Part shown: piece by piece, positions 7,143-15,112 of the stretch
Numbering within the stretch: position 1 is the first letter of the stretch
How the letters are laid out: each line of letters starts with the position of its first letter
From: Aureococcus anophagefferens
Taxonomy: Eukaryota; Sar; Pelagophyceae; Pelagomonadales; Pelagomonadaceae
Assembly: GCF_000186865.1 (NCBI RefSeq)
Contig: NW_008705581.1
Location: 60,276-80,546 of the forward strand
Reading direction: 5' to 3'
DNA length: 20,271 nt
Position numbers and translations under genes: made by a program
Notes under the pieces: model-generated
The model's database searches: none
What the model was told of the DNA's origin: nothing
What the model saw: only the letters and a program-made list of their open reading frames with translations

Positions 7143-8596
7143 TCACTTGGCCGAGTCCATGAGGTCGAGGAGGTCGTCGCCGTCGTCGAGGTCGAGCTTC
7201 GCGCCGGCGCTTTGCTTGTCGTCCTTGTCGTCGAGGCCGAGCTCGTCCATGCGCTGGGCCGCGGACTTGCGCTGGGCGTTGCCGTCGAGGGTGATCATGG
7301 CGTCGACGAAGCCGTCCGGCCCCGGCGGCGGCGCGGCGTCGTCGTCGTCGCCGTCGAAGAGCGCGAGGCGGAACGTGTTTCCGCTTTCGGCCTTGTCGTC
7401 GCTGACGAGGCCCGCGAGGAGCGTGAGCTCGGCGCGCGCCGTCGACTCGCGGCGGCCCGGCGACGCCGCGCCGCCGCCGCCCTTGGCGTCGGGGCCCCGC
7501 TTCGCCTCGGCCTTGGCCTCGGGCGGCCGGTTCGCGCGCGCGCCGGATTCCGCGGCGCGCGTGTACATGTTGGACCCGAGGGCCCGGGCCGCGGCGACGC
7601 CGTGGTCCTCGGCGGCGGACGCGCAGGCCGCGAGGAGCGGGTGCGTGAGCCGCTCCGTCGCGGGCGAGCGCGAGCCGGGCCGGAAGCGGCGCAGCGTGCC
7701 CGGCGCGTCCGCGCCCTCCGGCAACGCGCCGCCGGGGTCGAGGCTCAGCGTGCCGTCCGTCGCCTGGAACTGCTGCTGGAGGAAGAGGGACACGCGGACC
7801 TTGCGGCCCTGGAAGAACTGGACGAGCTGCTGCTTGCAGAGGATCCAGTCGCCAAAGGTGAAGCGGCCGTAGGTCCGCTCGCAGCGCGCGACCGTGTCGT
7901 CCAGAAGCTCGTCCGTGAGCTTCGAGTCGCACATGGACCGGAGCTCGCTCAGGTGCTGGATCGTGACGTCGTAGAACCGCTTCGGGGACACGCAGCGGAG
8001 GAGCTGGTACTTGACGCCCATGACCATCAAGGAGTAGAGCTTGGACATGGACGTCTCGTTGAGCTTCATGATCGACGAGTGGGCCAATTTGTCGAAGATC
8101 TGGCGGATGGACTTGTCCTTGTACATCCACTGGGGCTTGAAGAGCTCCGCGACCTGCGCGCGAATCGACCGCCGGTTCGGGACGTCCCGGCCGAACTTCG
8201 AACGTCGTTTTGGCTGATTTTTGGACGAGTCGTGTTCGCCCGTCGATGTCTCCACGGAGGGTCGCGACGCCGACTACTCTCACATTGAAGTCGGGTTGCA
8301 TAGTCGCTTCGCGCGCGGTCCGCGACGAAGCGCGCGCTGAACATGGTGCGCACGACGTCGCAGAGCACGCGCACGGACTTCTCGCTCTGCACGTTCTGCG
8401 CGCTGAGGCGCTGCTCGAGGATGTAGAGCATCTCGCCTATGTTTTTTTTGTGCGCGTGCGGTGGTTCGCTGCGTCGATCGTCGACGCCGGCGCGCGGACC
8501 CCCGAGGTTGATGAGGAGGAGCGGCATCGTGTGCTGCAGGCCGAGCGACTTGTGCGCCGGGGCGCCGGGCATCTCGCCCTGCGACGCCTTGGCCAT
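7143..8596 (-). CDS. OSCP1: OSCP1 homologue (organic solute carrier partner 1 / NOR1)
   Basis: Spliced from exons 8500-8596, 8327-8436 and 7143-8153. The product contains PLLLINLGGEMLYILEQRL, MFSARFVAELFKPQ, LAHSSIMKLNETSMSKLYSL, MVMGVKYQ, VRVSLFL and, near the end, DDGDDLLDLMDSAK. These follow the order of animal OSCP1. From the conserved Met at 8527 the protein is about 382 residues, very near the animal length; an upstream ATG at 8596 with a better context (GCCATGG) would add 23 residues, so the start is uncertain. OSCP1 is a soluble protein reported to modulate organic-solute transport and is often found in ciliated lineages; its molecular activity is unclear. Intron 1 (8437-8499) is a 63-nt GT-AG intron and intron 2 is an introner. 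The gene is divergent from WDR54. Confidence 0.9.
8154..8318 (-). mobile_element. Introner element 2 (second intron of OSCP1)
   Basis: A 165-bp element flanked by the 8-bp repeat TCCGCGAC on the plus strand (8146-8153 and 8319-8326), which reads GTCGCGGA in the gene's direction. In that direction the intron covers 8326 down to 8154 (173 nt): its GT is the start of the first repeat and its final CAG is the element end. Ends are CCGCGCGCGAA and CTGCGCGCGAA. Splicing rejoins ARF to VAELFKPQ. It is the shortest of the five. A CGGGACGTCCCG palindrome lies at 8178-8189. Confidence 0.88.
8437..8499 (-). other. Conventional 63-nt spliceosomal intron in OSCP1
   Basis: In the gene's direction the exon ends CTCGGGG and the intron runs from GTCCGCG to ACATAG, then GCGAGATG. 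Joining gives LGGEM, the invariant OSCP1 N-terminal motif. The length is a multiple of three, so retention would add 21 residues without a stop. No introner ends or target duplication are seen. Confidence 0.85.
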
Positions 8597-8749
8597 GGCG
8601 CCGCCGACGCCGTGGACCGCGGCGTCCCGGACTCGCGGGCTGCCCAAGCGTCAAACCTCGGCCATTCAGGTGTTTGAACCTGGATACTTTGACCATTCGT
8701 TTGGACCTGGGCGCCTCGCTGGGCAGCCCCGGCGCGTCGCGGAGTGGCC

Positions 8750-10295
8750 ATGGCGCGCTGGACGAAGAAGCCGGACGTGCCGCTCGCGAGCGGCGCCATG
8801 CCGTCGCTCCTCTTCAACAACCTCTCGGCCGTGAGCCGCCTGCTCGCGCGTCGCCGGCGTCCCCCCGTCCCGAAATCCCCCGGAAACCCCCCGGCGCAGG
8901 CCTACTGCCACGGCGACGAGGTGTCCATCGTCGACCTGAGCAACGGCAGCAAGCGGAGCCTGCCCTTCCGCCAGAAGCCCGTCAAGGTCTTCGACGCGAA
9001 GCTCTGCTCCTGCAACGGCGCGCTGATCCTCGTCGTCGCCCGGGCAGGAAACAAAAATAGTCAACACGACTTCAATATGAGCGTATGCGACCGTTTCGAC
9101 GCGAGACCTTCGGCTGTGCTTCGAGAACTCGACGAGAGCCATCGATTCGTCCAAAAATCAGCCGAATCGACCTCGATGTGACCGAGCGAGAGATGTTCAA
9201 AGTTTGGTCGGGACGTCCCGAACCGGCGGTTGATTTCCACGCAGGTCGTCGCGGTCATCGACGGCGTGCAGCTCTGGCAGCTCGACGCGGGCATCAAGAG
9301 CCTGCGCATGCTCCTCTGCCACAACCTGTCCAGCGGCTCCAAGGACGGCTCCGACGAGGTCGCGAACCCGGAGACGGCCGTCTTCGCGCGGGGCATCGCG
9401 CGGAGCCAGCGCGGGCGCCACGTCTGCGTGGGCTGCTCGTCGGGCGCCGTGCTCGTCTTCGGCACGGCGGAGCCCGAGGTCGACGTCCAGCTCGAGCGCT
9501 GGGTCCCCGCGCACGGGAGCCCCGTGACGGCCGTCGCCGCGTCGACGCGCGGCGACGACGTCGTCGTGTCCGCGGACGAGGCGGGCGAGCTCCGGCTCTG
9601 GGAGCTGCCGAGCTTCACGCCGAGGGGCCGCGAGAGCGACGGCAAGGACCGGGGCCTGCTCGACGCCGGCGACGCGCGCGACCCCTGCACGGGCCTCGCG
9701 CTCGTCGGCGCGGCCGCGTGCCGCGCGGGGCCGCGAACGGGCGCGACGTTCCCAACTTCAAAGGCTCCTCTCTCGGCCGTTTTTCGCTCGTTTCGGCTAG
9801 TTTTTGGACGAGCGATCATCTCTCGGAGCATTCTCGTAGCACGGATGGTTTCTCTGGAGCGCCGAGCGCGGCACACTCGCGTCGAAGCGGCGTCGCATCA
9901 CCCGTTCGCGGCCCAGGTGCTGCGGCGCGTTCGCGTCGGGCCACGTCCGCGTCTACGACCTCGCGTCCTCCTACGGCAAGCTCGCGGAGCTCCAGGCCCA
10001 CACGCGCTGCGTGACGGCCCTCGCCGTCGACGACAAGGGCCTCGAGCTCGCGACGGTCTCGGAGGACTCGTTCCTCCACGTGTGGAGCCTCGAGCCGCGC
10101 GACGGCGCCGGCGGCGACGAGGCCAAGGCCGACGGCGCGGACCCGAGCCTCGCGCTGACCTACTCCCACCAGGTCACGGACGCCGTGCTCACGGGCGTCC
10201 AGTTCGTAGCGCCCGCGCCCGGCGCTGGCAAGGCGCCCGACGTCGCCGTGACGGCCTACGACGTCGACGCGGTCTCCATCTGGACCCGCGACTAG
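8750..10295 (+). CDS. WDR54: WDR54 homologue, WD40-repeat protein
   Basis: Proposed exons are 8750-8830, 8900-9031, 9245-9717 and 9917-10295, giving about 354 residues (animal WDR54 is similar). The first ATG in frame is at 8750. Conserved stretches in family order: PSLLFNNLSAV near the start, VFARGIARS with HVCVGCSSGAVLVF, SPVTAVAAS with VVSADEAGELRLWEL, ASGHVRVYDL, LQAHTRCVTALAV, TVSEDSFLHVWSL, and a C-terminal DVAVTAYDVDAVSIW. WD40 repeats form a beta-propeller for protein binding; WDR54 has no agreed enzymatic role. The last two introns are introners, each needed to keep the frame or avoid a stop. The first intron (69 nt, a multiple of three) is less certain; if retained, the protein is 377 residues. 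Confidence 0.88.
8831..8899 (+). other. Probable 69-nt spliceosomal intron in WDR54
   Basis: GTGAGC at 8831 is a strong donor and GCGCAG ends at 8899. Removal joins NNLSA to AYCHGDEV and deletes an Arg/Pro-rich stretch (RRRRPPVPKSPGNPP) that breaks the family alignment. Both forms are in frame, so transcript data must decide. Confidence 0.6.
9040..9244 (+). mobile_element. Introner element 3 (in WDR54), mismatched ends
   Basis: A 205-bp element between the perfect 8-bp repeats GTCGTCGC at 9032-9039 and 9245-9252. The intron is 9032-9244 (213 nt), with GT from the left repeat and CAG from the element. Splicing gives ALIL joined to VVAVIDGVQLWQL; retention meets a TGA. The left end CCGGGCAGGAAA matches element 1, whereas the right end read inward is CTGCGTGGAAAT, so the ends are only partly complementary. 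The core is in the same orientation as element 5. A perfect palindrome TCGGGACGTCCCGA lies at 9208-9221. Confidence 0.88.
9726..9916 (+). mobile_element. Introner element 4 (in WDR54), opposite orientation
   Basis: A 191-bp element between GTGCCGCG (9718-9725) and GTGCTGCG (9917-9924), a target repeat with one mismatch. Ends are CGGGGCCGCGAACGGG and CTGGGCCGCGAACGGG. The intron is 9718-9916 (199 nt). Splicing gives LVGAAACCGAFASGHVRVYDL in frame. The core matches element 1 (AGTTTTTGGACGAGCGATCA, then CTCTCGGA) and is inverted relative to element 3 in the same gene. Confidence 0.86.
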
Positions 10296-10890
10296 GGGCC
10301 GGTCGGGGTCGGCCGGCGCGCGGGCCGCTCGCTGTCCCCTTTCACGGCGTAGTATGCCTTTTTTTGGCGGTCTCGGACGCGCGTCGCGAGATTTCGTGCG
10401 GTGCCGCGCGGGTTCAAACCGCCGTCCGGACCCGCGACGGGGTCCCGGCCGCCGCGCCGGCCGCCGGGGCGGCGCGGGGACGTCCGGGCGGAAAGCGGGG
10501 CGCCCCCGATACCCTTGGATGCCGTTTTGGGCCGTTTTGGGAGGGGGAAGTTGCACTTCTCGTACTTCAACTTGAGTTCGCGTAAGCGCAAAGATCACTG
10601 CAATCGCTTCAATCGCAAGCGACGGGCCGCCCCCGAAGCGGGCGGACGTTTGGGTCGGCGGAGTCGGGTCAGCCGCGTCCTCACCCCTCCGCGCGCCGCG
10701 ACGCCGCGCACGGTGCCGCGCGGTCCTTCGCCTCGACGACGCGGCGCGGACGCGCGGGCTTGAGCGCCTCGAAGGCCCCACCGTCGCCCTTCGCCGCCCC
10801 GCGGCGCGGTCGACGCGGCGCCGCGTCCATTTCCATCGGGTCGGCCCGGTGATCGGCGCGCCCGCGACCCGCCCCGACGACGCGCCCGCC
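10296..10890. other. 595-bp intergenic region between WDR54 and the SNF2 gene
   Basis: I see no supportable gene here. It carries the 3' flank of WDR54, an imperfect inverted repeat at 10366-10423, a very GC-rich stretch (10430-10500), a short less GC-rich patch (about 10510-10615) with GTTTTGGGCCGTTTTGGGAG and ACTTCAACTTGAGTTCG, and then the GC-rich leader of the SNF2 gene. The patch is the likeliest promoter area. Confidence 0.5.
10366..10423. repeat. Imperfect inverted repeat (hairpin-forming)
   Basis: GGCGGTCTCGGACGCGCG at the left pairs with the right arm CGCGCGGGTTCAAACCGCC with a few mismatches. It lies about 70 bp beyond the WDR54 stop, after a run of seven T, so it may fold in the 3' end of that transcript. 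Confidence 0.45.
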
Positions 10891-13800
10891 ATGGCCCCGC
10901 GGAGCTGGTGCGAGGTCTGCCGCGGCGGCGCCGACGGAGGCGAGGAGCTCGTCGCGTGCGGCGACTGCCCGCGCCGCTTCCACGTCGAGTGCGCGGGCCT
11001 CCGGCGCGCCGCCGACGCCGGCGCGGGCTGGACCTGCGGCCTCTGCGGCGCCTCCGACGGCGCCGACGCCGCGGGCCGCAAGAAGCGCGTCGCGTTCGTC
11101 CGCGGCGAACACAAGGAGTTAAAACGGCGCGCGGCGCGCTTCTTCCGCAACGAGAAGGCCAAGCTCGCGCCCTTCGTCGAGGCGAAGCGCCTCGGCGCGC
11201 TCTGCGGCCCGAAAGGCGCGAAAGACGGGCCCCTCGAGCCCTTCGTCATCGGGAACCGCGAGTCGTACGTCCAGGCGGCGCTACGGGACTACCAGGTCGT
11301 CGGCGTCAACTGGTTCCTCGAGCGCCACGCTTTGGGCGTCGGCGGCATCCTCGGCGACGAGATGGGCCTGGGGAAGACGGTGCAGACGCTCGCGTTCCTC
11401 GGCGCGCTGAAGGCGTCGGGCAAGCCCGGGCCGCACCTCATCGTGACGCCGCTCGCCGTGCTCCAGAACTGGGTCAACGAGATCAAGAAGTTCACGCCGT
11501 CGCTCACGGTCGCCAAGGTCCACGGCTCCATCGCGGAGCGCGAGCGCGTGCTGGGGGACGTCGACGTCGCGTCCGGCGCGAAAGACGTCTACCTGACGAC
11601 GTACGACACTGTGTGGAATTCAAATCTTCAACCCGACTTCAATGTGCGCATATGCGACAGTTTCGACGCAAGCTCTTCGGCTGTGCTTCGAGAACTCGAC
11701 GAGAGCAATCGATTCGTCCAAAAATCAGCCGAATCGACTTCGATTTGACCGAGCTAGAGAATTCTCAAGTTTGGTCAGGACCACCCAAACCAGTGGTTGA
11801 ATTCCACACAGGTACGACACGTTACTGGCCGAGGAGGCCTTCTTCACGGAGGCCTTCGAGTTCCACGTCGTCGTCATCGACGAGGGCCACCGCCTCAAGA
11901 ACGCGACGTCCAAGCTCGCGCGGGGGTTGCGGCGCGTGCCGTCGCCGTTCCGCGTCCTGCTCACGGGCACGCCGCTCCAGAACAACCTGGGCGAGCTCTG
12001 GGCGCTGTTGCAGTTCGTGCTGCCCACGGCGCTGGGCGACTCGAAGCTCGACGACGAGCGGAAGCTGCCCAAGCACCGGCGGCCCGCGGGGGGCTTCGAG
12101 GGCGCGGACGACGACGCGCACCTCGATCTGGACCGCGTCTCGGAGGCGCGCGCGCTGCTCAACGCGTGCATGCTCCGGCGCGTCAAGGCCGACGTCGAGT
12201 CGACGCTCCTGCCGAAGATCGAGTACGTGCTGAAGCCGCCCCTCTTCGCGCTGCAGCGCGCGCTCTACCGGTCGTTCCTGCAACGGGAGGGCGACGACGT
12301 CGCGGCGGCGCTCCTGACGCCGCAGCAGCTGCTGCAGCGCGTGCTGCAGCTCGCCAAGGTCGCGAACCACCCGAAGACGCTGTCGCTGACCTACGACCGC
12401 GAGGTCGCCGCGGCCGCGTGCCGCGCGCGCCAGGCCGTCGGCGCGGAGTTCGTGACGGTCTCCGTCGACGACGCGCTTAGCGACGTCGCCAAGGCGCGCG
12501 ACCGCGAGCTCCGGGGCCTCGCGGGCGCGGGCCTCGTGCGGTCCTCGGGCAAGCTCGCGCTGCTGGACCGGCTGCTCGCGCGGAAGAAGGCCGCGGGGTC
12601 GCGCGTGCTCCTCTTCTCGCAGTTCACGTTGACGCTCGACGTCCTCGAGGAGTACTGCGCCGCGCACCACGGCGACCGCGGCGTCGGCTACCTGCGTTTG
12701 GACGGCGCCACGGGCCGCATCCAGCGCGAGATGGACATGCGGTCCTTCAACGCGTCCGAGTCGAAGATCTTCCTCTACCTCATCTCCACGCGCGCGGGCG
12801 GCCAGGGCATCAATCTGGCGACGGCGGACACGGTCGTGCTCTACGACACGTGCTGGAACCCGCAGGTGGACCTGCAGGCCATGGACCGCGCGCACCGCAT
12901 CGGCCAGCGGGGCCAGGTGACGGTCTACCGCCTCATCGCGCGCGACACGGTCGAGGAGAAGGTCCACGCGCGCGCGCACCAGAAACTGCTGCTGGACGCG
13001 TTGGTCATGAACGGCGCGCCGCGCGAGCTGAGCGACGAGGGCGAGGCGGCCGATTTGGAGAAGCTCGACGTGACGGAGCTCTGGAGCATCCTGAGCGCGG
13101 GCGCGGCGGCCATGTTCGACCCGACGGCCGAGCAGGGCGAGGACCCGACGGACGAGCTCCTGGACAAGCTCATCGACGACGCGCGCCCGAACGACGTCCG
13201 CGCGGTCCGCGTCGCCGAGGAGCCCTCCGCGGAGCGGCCGGCCGCGGACCTGGCGGGCACGATCTTCGAGCGCGACGGCGCGGTCGCGTCGTCGTCGGAC
13301 GACGAGGGGTCGGACGGGGGCTTGCGGTCCGCGGCGGATCTGGAGGCGGATCTGAAGGCGCGCGGTTTGCCGCTCACGGGTTTAAAGCTCGCCATCGCGG
13401 GCGCGGGGCGGCGGCGCGCGTTGCAGGAGCTGCTGGAGCTGGACGCGCGGACGACGGTGTTCCCCGAGGACGGCCTGAACCCCTGCGCGGCGGACGTCCC
13501 GCGGCTCCGGCGCGAGGCGGCCGCGCGGTCGCTCGTCGTGCGCGGGGGCGTCGACGCGGGGCGGCTGGACCTGCTGCGGGCGCTCGTGCCCGCGCTCGAC
13601 GCCGCGACGGCGCCGCCGGCGGGCAAGCGGCGCCGCGAGCGCAAGGCGACGAAGATCTACGAGCCGGTGCACGCGACGAACCCGAACCGCGGCCGCCGCG
13701 TCGCGCTAAAGCACGACGAGGAGTGCTTCGAGTGCCAGGACGGCGGCGAGCTCCTCGAGTGCGTCGCGTGCCCCAAGGTTTATCATCTGGCCTGCGTGGG

Positions 13801-14188
13801 CCTCAAGAAGATCCCCAAGGGCGCGTGGTACTGCCCCTGGCACAGCTGCGACGCGTGCGGGCGCCGGAGCTCGGACGCGGGCGGCGCGCTCTTCCACTGC
13901 ACGTCCTGCCCCGTGGCCTACTGCTTCGACTGCTGCCCGGACGAGCACGTCGACGCGGGCAGCTCCCAGACCGTCAAGGCGCGGTCGCTGGCGTCGCAGC
14001 TCGAGAAGCAGGGCGTGAATTTGAGGAGCTGGCTCTTCTTCACGTGCGGCACGTGCGACGCGGCGGCCAAGGCCGCCAAGGCCGAGAAGCTCAAGAAGGC
14101 CGCGGAGAAGCGCGAGCGCGAGCGCGAGCGCGAGCGGGCGCTCTACCCCATGGGCCGGTCGAACCGCGCGCCCGCGGCCGCGCCCGCG

Positions 14189-14219
<31 letters not shown>

Positions 14220-14320
14220 CCTACGCGGCGCCGCCGTCCTGGGACGGCGGCCCGCCGCCGGGGGGCTTCGCCTACGACGGCTACGGCTACGCGCCCTACG
14301 GGCCCGGGGGCTACTGGGGC

Positions 14321-14351
<31 letters not shown>

Positions 14352-14971
14352 GCGGCCACTTCTACTCCATCGACGGCGGCCTGCCCAAGGCGCCCGCGCC
14401 CGCGCCCCTGCCCTACTACGGCGGCTTCGGCCCGCCGCCCTACGGCCCGCCGAGCGCCTACGGCGCGGGCGGCCACCTCTACTCCATCGACGGCGGCCTC
14501 AAGCCCGTCGAGGCGCGCGCGCCCGCGGCCGCGCCGCGGGCGGCCGCCGCGCCCGCGGCCGCCGCGCCCGCGGCCGCCGCGCCGGCGAAGAAGCGCGGCC
14601 GCCCCGCGAAGGCGCCCGCGGCCGCCGCCGCGGCCGCCCCGGCGGCGGCGAAGCGGCCCCGGGGGCGGCCGCCGGCGGCGCCGCGCGCGCCGCTCCCCGC
14701 GCCCGCGGCGGCCGACGAGCGGACGTCCGTGGCGACGTTCCACGGGAAGACGCTGGGCCTCGTCCTCGCGAACCGCGACGGCGAGCACGTCCGCGTCCAG
14801 AAGATCAAGGACGCCGCCGCCGAGGCGCGGAGCCTCGGCATCAACGTCGGCGACCTCGTCCTCGCCATCGCCGGCGAGCCCGTGCCCAAGGGCGCGGCCA
14901 TCGCCGACGTCGCGAAGAAGATCCAGACCGCGGACCGGCCGCTCCAGCTCACGCTCCTCAAGCGGCGCTAG
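10891..14971 (+). CDS. PHD-SNF2 helicase-PHD-AT-hook-PDZ chromatin remodeller
   Basis: Exons 10891-11600 and 11812-14971 encode about 1289 residues from the first in-frame ATG (context CCGCCATGG). Order: PHD finger (residues 7-55; CEVC, CGDC, HVEC, CGLC); SNF2 ATPase with LRDYQ (near 131), GDEMGLGKT (near 155), VIDEGH (near 259) and LLTGTPLQNN; helicase-C with STRAGGQGINL and QAMDRAHRIGQR (near 591); a SAP-like helical stretch (near 820); a second PHD with extended NSD-like cysteine pattern (about 873-955; CFEC, CVACPKVYHLAC, CPWH); a charged RERERER helix; a Gly/Tyr/Pro-rich linker with FYSIDGGL and LYSIDGGL; AT-hooks KKRGRPAK and KRPRGRPP; and a C-terminal PDZ-like domain (about 1210-1285; LGLVLANRDG, GINVGDLVLAIAG). 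It should use ATP to move nucleosomes, with PHDs reading histone tails. The helicase resembles ISWI/Lsh types. The one intron is an introner inside the ATPase. Confidence 0.9.
11609..11811 (+). mobile_element. Introner element 5 (in the SNF2 gene), perfect ends
   Basis: A 203-bp element between perfect 8-bp repeats GTACGACA at 11601-11608 and 11812-11819. Its ends are a perfect 15-bp inverted repeat, CTGTGTGGAATTCAA. The intron is 11601-11811 (211 nt): GT comes from the target repeat and CAG from the element. Splicing gives YLTTYDTLLAEEAFF, the expected sequence upstream of the DEGH box. The core from ACCCGACTTCAAT to TTTGGTCAGGA aligns closely with element 3. The clean ends and repeats suggest the youngest insertion of the five. 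Confidence 0.92.
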
Positions 14972-15008
14972 GGGCGGGTAAACTCCGGCGAGGTTCAACC
15001 ACTGCAAC

Positions 15009-15083
15009 ATGCCGGAGCGAAGCGCTCGGGCTTCAAGAGCATGGCGTAAAGACCGGGAGCCGCTTCGCAGAGCAATGGCGTAA
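15009..15083 (+). promoter_or_regulatory. Upstream ORFs in the kinase leader
   Basis: Three ATGs precede the kinase start. An ATG at 15009 opens a 24-codon ORF ending in TAA at 15081-15083. ATGs at 15041 and 15075 each open the minimal ORF ATG-GCG-TAA (Met-Ala-stop); the second is in frame with the 24-codon ORF and shares its stop. If the mRNA starts upstream of them, they would reduce or condition kinase translation. The transcription start is unknown. Confidence 0.45.
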
Positions 15084-15097
15084 AGACCGGGAGCCGC
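15030..15097. repeat. Two-copy tandem repeat carrying ATG-GCG-TAA
   Basis: The 23-bp segment ATGGCGTAAAGACCGGGAGC plus CGC is identical at 15041-15063 and 15075-15097, and the preceding GCTTC...AGAGC is nearly the same. The period is about 34 bp. It fills the spacer between the SNF2 stop and the kinase ATG. Confidence 0.85.
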
Positions 15098-15112
15098 CGC
15101 CCGTAGCTCCCC

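Noticed and set aside
9061..9181. A protein-like motif (FDARPSAVLRELDESHRFVQKSAES) repeated at 11641-11748
   Set aside because: It looks like a conserved peptide but is the translation of the introner core; it lies inside introns and interrupts WDR54 and SNF2 homology.
10405..10423. GGGTTCAAACC resembling a tRNA B box
   Set aside because: No cloverleaf, anticodon arm or seven-base acceptor stem can be built around it; it fits better as one arm of an inverted repeat.
10849..10890. A longer SNF2 N-terminus starting at 10849
   Set aside because: That codon is GTG; the ATG at 10891 has a strong initiation context and directly precedes the PHD finger.
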